DNA of 64,000 bases from Tessaracoccus palaemonis (GTDB lineage Bacteria; Actinomycetota; Actinomycetes; Propionibacteriales; Propionibacteriaceae), in NCBI RefSeq assembly GCF_019316905.1, contig NZ_CP079216.1:434001-498000 (forward strand), read 5' to 3'. The notes under the pieces are model-generated. The model made no database searches, was not told the DNA's origin, and saw only the letters and a list, made by a program, of their open reading frames with translations. This document shows, piece after piece, positions 45,903-54,545 of this stretch. The position numbers and the translations under genes were made by a program. Position 1 is the first letter of the stretch. Each line of letters begins with the position of its first letter.

Positions 45903-46508
45903 ATGCCCGACTACATCCGCATCGGTGACGCAGAACGCGACGAGGCCATCGCGATCCTGCAGGAGCATCATGCAGCGGGCCGACTCTCGACCGACGAGTT
46001 CGACGACCGGATGGGCCGGGCGCTTGAGGCCAAGGTCGCCCCCGACCTCGCCGTGCTCTTCAACGACCTCCCCGGTCGCAAGCCGGGGCAGGCCGCGGCA
46101 TCGGCCGGGCCCGCCGCGCAGCCGCCGGGCCTCCCCGTGCAGTACGGCATCCCCTCCGCGCTACCGGAGCCGGTCGCGAAGCTGGGCAAACCCTGGTACG
46201 CGCAGTGGTGGATGGTCATCGTGGCCATGGTGCTCACCGGGATGTCCGACGGCAGGCTCGGCGGTCTCGTCCTCCTCACTGCGCTCTGGGTCTGGGTGAT
46301 CTACCCCCAGATGGTCAAGCGCCGGACCCCCGTCGCACCGCCCGCGCCCCGCCGCCCGCTCACATACGAGGAGCGCGAGCAGATCATGTACTACATCCGC
46401 ACCGGCAGCCCGGCGCAGGCCGAGGCCCGCTACCGCGACCTGACGGGCGCCGATCAGTTCACGGCGAAGATGACTGTCGCGGCGATGGCGCGGGAACTGG
46501 GCCGCTGA
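45903..46508 (+). CDS. DUF1707 (SHOCT-like) membrane protein, tandem paralogue
   Basis: 201 residues, ATG 45903. Same order as its neighbour: DUF1707 (RIGDAERDEAIAILQEHHAA), linker, hydrophobic segments (WWMVIVAMVLTGM, GGLVLLTALWVWVIYP), and a C-terminal helix pair ending MARELGR, almost the same ending as its paralogue (LGRELGR). TAGTCT ends 6 bases before the ATG, so it has its own promoter. Confidence 0.88.
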   Translation: MPDYIRIGDAERDEAIAILQEHHAAGRLSTDEFDDRMGRALEAKVAPDLAVLFNDLPGRKPGQAAASAGPAAQPPGLPVQYGIPSALPEPVAKLGKPWYAQWWMVIVAMVLTGMSDGRLGGLVLLTALWVWVIYPQMVKRRTPVAPPAPRRPLTYEEREQIMYYIRTGSPAQAEARYRDLTGADQFTAKMTVAAMARELGR

Positions 46509-46528
46509 CCCGGTGGCAGGATGGCCCC

Positions 46529-47170
46529 ATGGCCTCCCTGCATGACATCCGACGCGACTACACCGGCGAGCCCCTCCCGCATGACCCCTCCGGCCTCGAC
46601 CCGTGGAGGTTCTTCGCCAGCTGGGTCCAGGAGGCGCTGGAGGCCGGGATCTCCGACGCGACGGCCGTGACGCTGGCCACCGCCGACGCGCACGGGAGGC
46701 CGTCGGCCCGCATCGTCCTGCTCAAGGAGTATTCGCCCCGCGGGCTGGTCTTCTTCACGGACTACGGCTCCGACAAGGGGCGCGACCTCGACGAGAATCC
46801 CGTCGCCAGCGCGTCGTTCTGGTGGGCCCCCCAGACGCGGCAGGTCCGGGCCACCGGCCCCGTGAGCCGCCTGCCCCGCGAGGAGTCCGAGGCCTACTTC
46901 GCCACCCGCCCGCGCGCCAGCCAGTTGGAGGCCTGGGCATCACACCAGTCGGCGCCCCTCCCATCGCGCGACGATCTGGCCGCGTCCTTCGCGGAGGCCG
47001 AGGGGCGGTTCGAGGGACGCGACGTCGAGTGCCCGCCCGCATGGGGCGGCTACCTCGTCGACGTCGACACCTTCGAGTTCTGGCAGGGGCTGCCGAGCCG
47101 GCTCCACGACCGCGTCCGCTTCGAACGCGACGGCGCGGGCGCCTGGGCCGCGACGCGGCTGCAGCCCTGA
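46529..47170 (+). CDS. pdxH: pyridoxamine/pyridoxine 5'-phosphate oxidase
   Basis: 213 residues, ATG 46529. Makes pyridoxal 5'-phosphate with FMN and oxygen. FMN-binding RIVLLKEYSPRGLVFFTDYG and the conserved QVRATGPVSRLPREESEAYF plus the C-terminal WGGYLVDVDTFEFWQGLPSR and LHDRVRFER identify PdxH. Normal length. PLP would be used by, among others, glycogen phosphorylase. Confidence 0.95.
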   Translation: MASLHDIRRDYTGEPLPHDPSGLDPWRFFASWVQEALEAGISDATAVTLATADAHGRPSARIVLLKEYSPRGLVFFTDYGSDKGRDLDENPVASASFWWAPQTRQVRATGPVSRLPREESEAYFATRPRASQLEAWASHQSAPLPSRDDLAASFAEAEGRFEGRDVECPPAWGGYLVDVDTFEFWQGLPSRLHDRVRFERDGAGAWAATRLQP

Positions 47171-47174
47171 CGCC

Positions 47175-48407
47175 TCACGCGGGCCGCAACTCGAGCAGCT
47201 TCGCGTCCTCTCCGTCCTGCAGCAGCCAGATCGACCCGTCCGGCGCCTCTGCGACGGCCCGGATCCGGGCGTCCATGCTCCAGGTCTCCTTCTCGGTGGC
47301 CTTCGCGCCGTCGAGGTCGACGCGGATCAGCGCCTCGCCCGAGAGAGCGCCGATGAACGCGTCGCCGGTCCAGGCCGGGAACAGGTTGCCCTGGTAGATC
47401 ATCAGCGAGCCGGGGGAGCTCGACGGGTTCCACCACACCGTCGGCGCGACGAAGCCGTCGCCCTTCGCGTGGTCGGGGATGTCGGTGCCGTCGTAGTGCG
47501 TGCCGTTGCTCACCTCCGGCCAGCCGTAGTTCCCGCCCGCCTCGATCAGGTTGAGCTCGTCGCCGCCCATCGGGCCCATCTCGGTCTCCCACAGCCTGCC
47601 GTCGGCGTCGAACGAGATGCCCAGGGGGTTGCGGTGGCCCTTCGACCACAGCTCGTCGGTCACGTCGTCGCCCTCACCCGCCCAGGGGTTGCCGGGTGCC
47701 GGGTCCCCGTCGAGTGTGAGCCGCACGATCGCGCCCAGGTTGGTGTCGAGGTCCTGCGCGGGGGTCATCTGCCGACGCTCGCCCGACGTGACGTACAGGT
47801 GGCCGTCGTGCACGGCCAGCCGGTGCCCGAAGTGACCGTCGCCGGTGGTCTTCGGGACCTGACGCCAGATGACCTCCAGCCCTGTGAGGGTGCGCTGCTC
47901 GACGTCGAGACGACCCCGCCCGACGACCGCCCCGCTGCGCCCTGACGAGTCCGAGTTCACCCAGCTGAGGTAGACGGTGCCGTCGGCGGTGAAGGTCGGG
48001 CCCGCGATGATGTCGCCGAGACCGCCCTGCCCGGCGACTGTGATGCTCTCCGGCGTGCCCGTCACTGGTTCGATGCCCCGGTCGTCGCGGATCAGGAGCG
48101 TGCCGCCGCGCTCCGTGATGACCATCGCGTCCGTGCCGGGCAGGAAGGCCATCGCCCATGGCTCGTCGAACGTCTCGTGCTCGGTCACCTCGAACTCGTG
48201 CGTCTCCGGCACCGGTCTGGCGGACGTGCTGGCCGGCTCCGGTGACGCGACCGCAGACCTGCTCGCCGACGCCGACGCGGCGGGGGAGGATGTCGCGGAG
48301 ACGCTGGACGCCCCGGCCGACGGGGAGTCGGCAGGGGCGTCGTCGATGGCGGTGCAGGCCGTCAGGAGCAGAGCTGCGGCGGCCGGGAGGCAGAGTCGGG
48401 TGCTCAT
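47175..48407 (-). CDS. PQQ-dependent sugar dehydrogenase-like lipoprotein
   Basis: 410 residues, ATG 48407. Lipobox ALLLTACTA, Ser/Ala-rich linker, then a six-bladed propeller of the glucose/sorbosone dehydrogenase type (DEPWAMAFLPGTDAMVITER, GDGHFGHRLAVHDGHLYVTSG, WSKGHRNPLGISFDADGRLW, GGNYGWPEVSNGTHYDG). Presumably extracellular. Whether it binds PQQ and which sugar it oxidises cannot be seen. Converges on pdxH. Confidence 0.9.
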   Translation of the reverse strand: MSTRLCLPAAAALLLTACTAIDDAPADSPSAGASSVSATSSPAASASASRSAVASPEPASTSARPVPETHEFEVTEHETFDEPWAMAFLPGTDAMVITERGGTLLIRDDRGIEPVTGTPESITVAGQGGLGDIIAGPTFTADGTVYLSWVNSDSSGRSGAVVGRGRLDVEQRTLTGLEVIWRQVPKTTGDGHFGHRLAVHDGHLYVTSGERRQMTPAQDLDTNLGAIVRLTLDGDPAPGNPWAGEGDDVTDELWSKGHRNPLGISFDADGRLWETEMGPMGGDELNLIEAGGNYGWPEVSNGTHYDGTDIPDHAKGDGFVAPTVWWNPSSSPGSLMIYQGNLFPAWTGDAFIGALSGEALIRVDLDGAKATEKETWSMDARIRAVAEAPDGSIWLLQDGEDAKLLELRPA

Positions 48408-48499
48408 CCCCCGACGCTAGCCGTGGCGGGGTCAGGTCTCCCCGGGCGCGCGGCCGGGGCACGTGTGGTGGTCCGGCCGGAGGGGCGCGTCGGGAACGG

Positions 48500-49807
48500 T
48501 CACAGCCCGCTCTTCATCCACCCGTCCCCGCGGGCGCGCAGCCCCAGCGTCACGGCCCGGGCGCCCATGAAGCCGAGCGTGAACGACCCCCAGAGCCACA
48601 GCAGCGCCGGCAGGCCGGTGGGCAGCAGCAGGGCGATGAGCGCCAGCGGTGCGTAGACCACGAGCGTGATCAGGCCCGCCTTCGCCAGGTAGGCGCCGTC
48701 GCCGGCCCCGATCAGCACACCGTCGAGGAGGTAGACGTAGCCCGCGAGCGCCAGCGTCGCGCCCACCACGAGCAGCAGCGACGCGACGATCCCGCGCACC
48801 GCGTCGTCGGTGGAGAACAGCCAGGCGATCGGGCCACGCAACACGATGGCGGCGAGTCCCAGCGTGGCCCCGGCGCCCACCGACCATCGGGTCATCACGC
48901 GGGTGAAGTGCCGCGCCTCGGACCGGTCGCCCGCCCCGAGCGCGGTGGCGATGATCGTCTGGCCCGCGATGGCGAGGGCATCCAGGGCATAGGCCAGCAG
49001 ATTCCACACGTTCATCGCGATCACGTGGGCCGCGAGCGCCTCGGCGCCCTGCCGGGCTGCGACGTAGGTCGTGATGAGCAGCGCGGCCCGCAGCGTCACG
49101 GTCCGCAGCCAGAGCGGGAACCCGATCCCGAGGCTCATCGCCATGTCTCCCCAGTGCGGGGCGAGCCGGGCGCCGGTCGGCCTGGCGCGTCGCCAGACCA
49201 GCCAGGCGGCCGTCAGCCCCATGCCGGTCTCGGCGACGGCCGTGCCGAGCGCCGCTCCGGCGATGCCGAGCTGGAGGCCGAATACGAAGCCGACGTTGAG
49301 CGCGAAGTTGGCCGCGGCGGCCGACACCGACAGCGCCAGGGGAGTGCGGGCGTCGGCGAACCCGCGGAAGGTGCCGGTCGCGGCGAGCGTCACGAGCATG
49401 AAGGGCAGGCCGGGCAACGACCACCTCAGATAGGTCACGGCGTGGGGGAGCACGTCGCCGGTAGCGCCCAGCGCCGCGCACAGCCAGGGCGCCAACGGCC
49501 ACATGACCGCGGCGACGACGGCGCCGATGGCGAACGCGAGCCACATCGCCTGGATGCCGAGCTCCAGGCCCCGGCGACGCTCGCCCGCGCCGACGTACCG
49601 TCCGACGACCGACGTGGACCCGTAGGCCAGGAAGATGCACAGCCCGACAGCGGTCAGGAGCAGGCCGCTGCCGACCCCGAGGCCCGCCAGCTGGACGGTG
49701 CCGAGCCGGCCGACGATCCAGGTGTCGGCCAGCACCATGAGCGGCTGCGCGAGCAGCGCGGCGAAGGCGGGGACGGCGAGGGACAGGATGCGGCGCGTGA
49801 GACTCAT
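48500..49807 (-). CDS. MATE-family multidrug efflux protein (DinF-like)
   Basis: 435 residues, ATG 49807. Twelve hydrophobic segments in two halves; the first half begins ILSLAVPAFAALLAQPLMVLADTWIVGRLG, the usual MATE opening, and the second has GIGFPLWLRTVTLRAALLITTYVAARQG. DinF-subfamily by pattern. Cation-driven drug or metabolite export. Confidence 0.9.
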   Translation of the reverse strand: MSLTRRILSLAVPAFAALLAQPLMVLADTWIVGRLGTVQLAGLGVGSGLLLTAVGLCIFLAYGSTSVVGRYVGAGERRRGLELGIQAMWLAFAIGAVVAAVMWPLAPWLCAALGATGDVLPHAVTYLRWSLPGLPFMLVTLAATGTFRGFADARTPLALSVSAAAANFALNVGFVFGLQLGIAGAALGTAVAETGMGLTAAWLVWRRARPTGARLAPHWGDMAMSLGIGFPLWLRTVTLRAALLITTYVAARQGAEALAAHVIAMNVWNLLAYALDALAIAGQTIIATALGAGDRSEARHFTRVMTRWSVGAGATLGLAAIVLRGPIAWLFSTDDAVRGIVASLLLVVGATLALAGYVYLLDGVLIGAGDGAYLAKAGLITLVVYAPLALIALLLPTGLPALLWLWGSFTLGFMGARAVTLGLRARGDGWMKSGL

Positions 49808-49897
49808 GGCGCAGTCAGCGTATCGCCGCCGCGGGCGGCCCCCGGCCGGTAGCCTCGGGGCGAACCGGGCCGTCCCGGCCCCGCGAGAGGAGAAGAC

Positions 49898-50194
49898 GTG
49901 GCCGTCGTCAAGATCAACGCCATCGAGGTGCCCGAGGGCGCCGGGCCGGAGCTGGAGAAGCGCTTCGCCGCCCGCCGGCACGCCGTCGACGGATCCCCGG
50001 GCTTCCTCGGGTTCCAGCTGCTGCGCCCCGTCGCGGGGGAGTCGCGCTACTTCGTCGTGACGCAGTGGGCCACCGAGGAGGACTTCGCCGCCTGGCGCGA
50101 CAACGGTGCGCGCGCGGCCCACGCCGGCGGCGCCGAGCGGCGGCCCGTCGCCAGCGGCGCGCAGCTGCTGGAGTTCGAGGTCGTCGACCTCTGA
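49898..50194 (+). CDS. MhuD-like heme-degrading monooxygenase
   Basis: 98 residues, GTG 49898 with GAGAGGAG upstream. Very similar in pattern to mycobacterial MhuD (MAVVKINAIEVPEGAGPELE, GSPGFLGFQLLRPV). The heme-site residues Asn7, Trp66 and His75 sit at the same numbers as in MhuD. Expected to open heme and release iron, giving mycobilin-type products without CO in the MhuD case. It complements the iron importer upstream in the window, though no iron box is seen in front of it. Confidence 0.9.
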   Translation: MAVVKINAIEVPEGAGPELEKRFAARRHAVDGSPGFLGFQLLRPVAGESRYFVVTQWATEEDFAAWRDNGARAAHAGGAERRPVASGAQLLEFEVVDL

Positions 50195-50225
50195 CCGCCC
50201 ACGGGCGGCCGGTAGGGTCTCGCCC

Positions 50226-51032
50226 ATGAGTGAGCGCCTGGCCCCCGACCGCGACGTCCCCGGCGCGTTCTGGGTCCGGTTCGGCCCCACCCAGCAGTCC
50301 TGGGTCGACCCGTCGCGCCCGGACTTCCTCGCCTTCGAGTACGTCCAGCACATCGCGATGGTGCTCGACCACACCGTGCTCGACACGCCCGCCGACCAGC
50401 GGCTGCGGATCGTGCACATCGGCGGCGCGGGCATGTCGCTGCCCCGCTGGGTGGCCTGGCGCCGCCCCGGCACCGCGCAGGTCGTGTGCGAGCCGGACGT
50501 CGAGCTGACCGCCGAGGTCCGGCGCAAGATCCCCCTGGCTCCCCGCTCGGGCATCAAGGTCCGCGACGTCGACGGCCGCGCGGGGCTGGCCGCGATGCCG
50601 GAGGCGTGGGCAGACGTCATCATCGTCGACGCGTTCGACGGCCCGAGCGTGCCGGGCGAACTCGCCACCGTCGAGTGCCTCGACCAGCTGCGCAGGGTGA
50701 GCCGCGGCGACGCCGTCGTCATCTACAACGTCACCGACCGGGCGCCGTTCGAGTGGACCAAGGGCCTGGCGGCAGGGCTGTCGGCCCGCTGGCGCAACCT
50801 CATCGTCGGCATGGAACCCGTCGTCATGAAGGGCAAACGCTTCGGCAACGTCGTCCTCGCGGCCAGCGACAAGCGGGCCGACACCGCCGCGATCGAGCGG
50901 GCCTCGGCCGGGCTGACGATCGGCTACCGCTGGATCGTCGGCGCACGGGCCCGCGACTGGCCGGGCGGCGCCGAGCCCATGACCGACGACGATGCGACCA
51001 CCTCGCCCGGCCCGCGCGGCCGCGGCTGGTAG
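50226..51032 (+). CDS. spermidine synthase-like SAM-fold protein
   Basis: 268 residues, ATG 50226. Rossmann core RLRIVHIGGAGMSLPRWVAW, acidic VVCEPDVELTAEV and WADVIIVDAFDGPSVPGEL match polyamine aminopropyltransferase-like proteins (fused-MFS or stand-alone actinobacterial type). TAGGGT ends 7 bases before the ATG (leaderless). Whether it makes polyamine or methylates something is uncertain. Confidence 0.82.
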   Translation: MSERLAPDRDVPGAFWVRFGPTQQSWVDPSRPDFLAFEYVQHIAMVLDHTVLDTPADQRLRIVHIGGAGMSLPRWVAWRRPGTAQVVCEPDVELTAEVRRKIPLAPRSGIKVRDVDGRAGLAAMPEAWADVIIVDAFDGPSVPGELATVECLDQLRRVSRGDAVVIYNVTDRAPFEWTKGLAAGLSARWRNLIVGMEPVVMKGKRFGNVVLAASDKRADTAAIERASAGLTIGYRWIVGARARDWPGGAEPMTDDDATTSPGPRGRGW

Positions 51033-51074
51033 CCGGCGCGCCGTGCGCAGCGGCTGACCTGCAAGAATGGGCCC

Positions 51075-51749
51075 GTGCAGGCGAAGAAGAAGACCGGGAA
51101 GCGGGGCACCTCCCCGCTGGCGGTGTTCCTCATCGCCCTGGTGATCGCCGCCCTCTCGCTCGGCGGCTGGATCGCCTGGAGCTACTGGGGCAGCAACGTG
51201 CTCGCCCAGCGGGCCGCGGCCGACGAACTCGCCGGCGTGCAGACGGCCATCGCCGAGGCGACGCCGACCGCCATCGAGACCGACGGGGCCCCCGAGGTCG
51301 CCCACCCCGCCATCGGAACCGCGGCCTGGATCGTGCGCATCCCCGCCATCGGCCTGGAGGCGCCCGTCATCGCCGGCGTCGAGCCCTCCGACCTGAACCG
51401 CGGGCTCGGCTGGTACCCGGGCACGTCGCTGCCCGGCCAGGCGGGCAACTTCGCGCTGGCCGGAAACCGTGTCACCGGCGGGGCCTTCCTGCGCGACGTC
51501 ATGAGCCTGGCCGTCGGCGACCAGGTGATCATCGAGACGCCCGAGGCGACATTCACGTACACGCTCACCGTCGCCCCCGCGGACCTCACGGTCGCATCCG
51601 ACGACTCGTGGGTCCTCGACCCCGTGCCCGGCCACGTCGACGTCGTGCCGACGCAGGCCTTCCTGACCCTGACCACCGCCGAAGACCTCGTGCCCACGGG
51701 CGACCGCTCCGTGGGCTTCGGCACCCTGACGAAGACGGAGACGCCATGA
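51075..51749 (+). CDS. sortase-fold protein lacking catalytic His and Cys (probable pseudosortase)
   Basis: 224 residues, GTG 51075. One N-terminal membrane anchor (residues 14-36), then a class E/D-like sortase barrel (IVRIPAIGLEAPVIAGVEPSDL, GWYPGTSLPGQAGNFALAGN). The usual catalytic AGHR is AGNR here (Asn131), and TLTTC is TLTTA (Ala202); Arg211 remains in GDRSVGFG. It therefore cannot work as a normal transpeptidase. Its stop overlaps the pyrE start (ATGA). Possible role: binding sorting signals or a structural envelope role. Confidence 0.8.
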   Translation: MQAKKKTGKRGTSPLAVFLIALVIAALSLGGWIAWSYWGSNVLAQRAAADELAGVQTAIAEATPTAIETDGAPEVAHPAIGTAAWIVRIPAIGLEAPVIAGVEPSDLNRGLGWYPGTSLPGQAGNFALAGNRVTGGAFLRDVMSLAVGDQVIIETPEATFTYTLTVAPADLTVASDDSWVLDPVPGHVDVVPTQAFLTLTTAEDLVPTGDRSVGFGTLTKTETP

Positions 51750-52285
51750 CCGACCGCACCGAACTCATCTCGCACATCGGGAACCTCGCCGTCGTCCGCG
51801 GCAAGGTCACCCTCTCCTCCGGCAAGGAGGCCGACTACTACGTCGACATGCGCCGCGTGACGCTCGACGGCGTCGCGTCGCCCATCGTCGGGCGCGTCAT
51901 GAACGAGCTCGTCGCCGACCTCGACTTCGACGCCGTCGGCGGCCTGACGCTCGGCGCCGACCCCGTCGCCACCGCCATGCTGCACGCGAAGGCGGCCTCG
52001 GGCGGGCGACTCGACGTCTTCGTCGTGCGCAAGGAGGCGAAGGCGCACGGGCTCCAGCGCCGCATCGAGGGCACCGACGTCGCCGGCCGCCGTGTGCTGG
52101 TCGTCGAGGACACCTCCACGACTGGCGGCTCGGCGCTGACCGCGGTCGAGGCCGTCCGCGAGGCCGGCGGCACCGTCGTCGCCGTCGCCGTGGTCGTCGA
52201 CCGCGCCACCGGCGCCGCCGAGCGCGTCGCGGAGGCGGGGCTGGAGTACCGCTTCGCCGTCGGTCTGGAGGACCTCGGGCTCTAG
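51746..52285 (+). CDS. pyrE: orotate phosphoribosyltransferase
   Basis: 179 residues, ATG 51746. Pyrimidine biosynthesis: orotate + PRPP to OMP. Orotate-loop GKVTLSSGKEADYYVDMR and PRPP motif VLVVEDTSTTGGSALTAV are intact. Translation is probably coupled to the upstream sortase-like gene through an ATGA overlap. Confidence 0.96.
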   Translation: MTDRTELISHIGNLAVVRGKVTLSSGKEADYYVDMRRVTLDGVASPIVGRVMNELVADLDFDAVGGLTLGADPVATAMLHAKAASGGRLDVFVVRKEAKAHGLQRRIEGTDVAGRRVLVVEDTSTTGGSALTAVEAVREAGGTVVAVAVVVDRATGAAERVAEAGLEYRFAVGLEDLGL

Positions 52286-52362
52286 CAACCGACTGCCGAC
52301 ATGGCCTTTTGACGGACGGCCGCGTCGACTACCGTGAAGGGCGACCTACTAGGAGGCCAACC

Positions 52363-53088
52363 GTGATCGCCCTCATCATCGTTCTCGTCGTCATCGTCGG
52401 CATCATCGCCTGGGGCGTCGGCTCGTACAACTCGTTCGTGCGCGCCCGCAACGTCATCCAGGAGTCGTGGCGTCAGATCGACGTCGAACTCAACCGCCGC
52501 TACGACCTGATCCCGAACCTGGTCGAGACCGTGCGCGGCTACGCGGCCCACGAGCGCAACACGCTCGAGCAGATCACCGCGCTGCGCAACCAGGCCCGCC
52601 AGCTCGCGGCGTCCGCGCAGGGCGCCCCGACGCAGGAGCGCGCCGCGGTCGAGCAGGAGCTGACGCAGGCCGTGCACGGCCTCATGGTCTCGGTCGAGGC
52701 CTACCCCGACCTGAAGTCCAACACCAACTTCCTCGAGCTGCAGCGCGAGCTGACCGACACCGAGGACCGCATCGCCGCCGCGCGCCGCTTCTACAACGCC
52801 AATGTGCGCGAGTACAACACCAAGATCGACTCGGTGCCCACCAACGTCATCGCGGGCTTCGCCAAGTTCGAGAAGGCCACCTACTTCGAGGTCAACGACC
52901 CGGCCGTGCGTCAGGCCCCCGGCGTGAACTTCGGCGAGATCTCGCAGCGGCCCGCTGGCTCGGCCGAGCCGCAGCAGCTGCCGACCAACACCCAGCAGCC
53001 CCCCGTGCAGCCGCCGTCGGCGACCCCGCAGATCTCCACGGACCCGTTCGCGCAGGAGAACCAGAACAAGGGTCCGTTCCAGGGCTGA
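52363..53088 (+). CDS. lemA: LemA family membrane protein
   Basis: 241 residues, GTG 52363 chosen because AGGAGG lies six bases upstream; an earlier in-frame ATG at 52309 has no site. One N-terminal membrane helix (IALIIVLVVIVGIIAWGVG), then the LemA helical domain (SWRQIDVELNRRYDLIPNLV, PDLKSNTNFLELQRELTDTE) and a disordered Pro/Gln tail. Role unknown; often with metalloprotease or TPM genes, which are absent here. Confidence 0.93.
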   Translation: MIALIIVLVVIVGIIAWGVGSYNSFVRARNVIQESWRQIDVELNRRYDLIPNLVETVRGYAAHERNTLEQITALRNQARQLAASAQGAPTQERAAVEQELTQAVHGLMVSVEAYPDLKSNTNFLELQRELTDTEDRIAAARRFYNANVREYNTKIDSVPTNVIAGFAKFEKATYFEVNDPAVRQAPGVNFGEISQRPAGSAEPQQLPTNTQQPPVQPPSATPQISTDPFAQENQNKGPFQG

Positions 53089-53094
53089 GCCCGC

Positions 53095-53778
53095 TCAGGC
53101 AGCCACACCCTCCGATTCGCCCTTCCGCGCCTTGAGGCGCTGGAGGGCGAACTCGATTCCCATCGGGACCAGCGAGACGAGCACGATGAGGACCAGCACG
53201 GCGTCGATGTGGTCGCGGATCAGGTCGACGCGACCGAGGAAGTACCCCAGCGTCGTGACGCCGACGCCCCACAGGGCCCCGCCGATGGCGGTGTAGGAGA
53301 TGAAGCGCCGAAATGGCATGCCCGCGACGCCCGCCACGAGCGTCACGATCGTCCGCACGATGGGCACGAAGCGCGCCAGGATCAGGGCCTTGGGCCCGTG
53401 GCGGTCGAAGAACACGTGCGTCCGCGCGACGTGCTTCGGGTCGAGGACCTTGCCCATCAGCCCGTCGCGCGGCCTGAAGATCGGCGGGCCGACGACGGTG
53501 CCGAGCCAGTAGCCCGCGACGTTGCCTGCGATCGCGGCACAGGTCAGCACGAGTGCCGAGACGACCAGCGTCGGCATCGGGCCGCCGAAGCTGATGCTGC
53601 CGAGCGCGGCGAACATCCCCACGGTGAACAGCAGCGAGTCGCCGGGCAGGATCGAGAAGAGCCCGCACTCGGCGAAGATGACCAGCGCGCAGCCCCAGAG
53701 CGCCCAGTTGCCCATCGCGTTGATGAGGAACTCGGGGTCCATCCAGGCCGGAAGAAGAAGCGGGACCAGTGTCGTCAC
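53095..53778 (-). CDS. DedA family membrane protein
   Basis: About 227 residues from GTG 53778 (an ATG at 53742, MDPEFL, is an alternative; longer in-frame starts have no good site). Five or so membrane segments with the DedA motifs FAECGLFSILPGDSLLF and FDRHGPKALILARFVPIVRT, including the conserved Arg residues. Undecaprenyl-phosphate or phospholipid flipping is the current view for the family. Converges on lemA. Confidence 0.9.
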   Translation of the reverse strand: MTTLVPLLLPAWMDPEFLINAMGNWALWGCALVIFAECGLFSILPGDSLLFTVGMFAALGSISFGGPMPTLVVSALVLTCAAIAGNVAGYWLGTVVGPPIFRPRDGLMGKVLDPKHVARTHVFFDRHGPKALILARFVPIVRTIVTLVAGVAGMPFRRFISYTAIGGALWGVGVTTLGYFLGRVDLIRDHIDAVLVLIVLVSLVPMGIEFALQRLKARKGESEGVAA

Positions 53779-53876
53779 CGTCCCACGGTACGCCTGGCTG
53801 TTCCCAGACTCGAACCCACCGGGAGGTAATCCCACACCCCAGAACTGTTCGCCCTGGATGAACTCCCTGCAGGTGG

Positions 53877-53918
53877 TTGAAAAGTCAATCAATCTGGGCT
53901 ACGGTTGTACCAACAACC
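53877..53918 (+). promoter_or_regulatory. yceI promoter with two palindromes
   Basis: -35 TTGAAA (53877-53882), 17-bp spacer, -10 TACGGT (53900-53905). Palindrome TTGA-AAAG-TCAA (53877-53888) covers the -35. Perfect GGTTGT-ACCA-ACAACC (53903-53918) covers the -10 end and start site. Two operators suggest tight repression; the regulator is not in the window. Confidence 0.65.
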
Positions 53919-53934
53919 CCGAAAGGACAAAAAC

Positions 53935-54477
53935 ATGAGCCTCGCCGATCTCCAGGGCGCCCTCGTTCTCGATCCCACCCACACGACCCTGTCGTTCGTG
54001 ACCCGCCACGCGATGGTGACCAAGGTCCGCGGAGCCTTCGAGAACTTCGAAGGCTCCGCGGTCGTCGACGCCGCCAACCCGGCCGCCTCCTCGCTCGACG
54101 TCAAGATCGAGACCGCCTCGGTCGACACCCGCAACGCCGACCGTGACGCGCACCTGCGCTCCGGCGACTTCTTCGACGCCGAGCAGTTCCCCTACATCAC
54201 GTTCAAGGGCACCGACTTCGCCGTCAAGGGCGATGTCGTCGAGGTCACCGGCGACATGACCATCAAGGACGTCACCCGCCCCGTCACCTTCCCGCTGGAG
54301 TACCAGGGCGAGGCCAAGGACCCCTTCGGCAACACCCGCGTCGGCTTCGAGGGCTCCGTGCAGGTGCTCCGCTCCGACTTCGGCCTGACCTGGAACGCTG
54401 CCCTGGAGACCGGCGGTTTCCTCGTCTCCGACAAGGTCACCCTCGAGCTGGAGATCTCCGCGATCGCCCAGGCCTGA
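53935..54477 (+). CDS. YceI-family lipid-binding protein
   Basis: 180 residues, ATG 53935 with GAAAGGAC upstream. A lipocalin-like barrel (LVLDPTHTTLSFVTRHAMVTK, DFFDAEQFPYITFKGT, VTRPVTFPLEYQG). No signal peptide, so cytoplasmic, as for many actinobacterial YceI. Binds polyprenoid-like lipids in characterised members. Followed by a strong hairpin terminator. Confidence 0.92.
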   Translation: MSLADLQGALVLDPTHTTLSFVTRHAMVTKVRGAFENFEGSAVVDAANPAASSLDVKIETASVDTRNADRDAHLRSGDFFDAEQFPYITFKGTDFAVKGDVVEVTGDMTIKDVTRPVTFPLEYQGEAKDPFGNTRVGFEGSVQVLRSDFGLTWNAALETGGFLVSDKVTLELEISAIAQA

Positions 54478-54499
54478 GCCTGATCTGAACGCCACCTTC

Positions 54500-54528
54500 G
54501 GATCCCCCGCCCAGCAGGCGGGGGATCC
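54500..54528 (+). terminator. terminator after yceI
   Basis: A perfect 12-bp stem GGATCCCCCGCC / GGCGGGGGATCC with a 5-nt loop. The T-run is short. It lies directly upstream of the -10 element of the next gene. Confidence 0.7.
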
Positions 54529-54545
54529 GTCGTTACTCTCGACCC

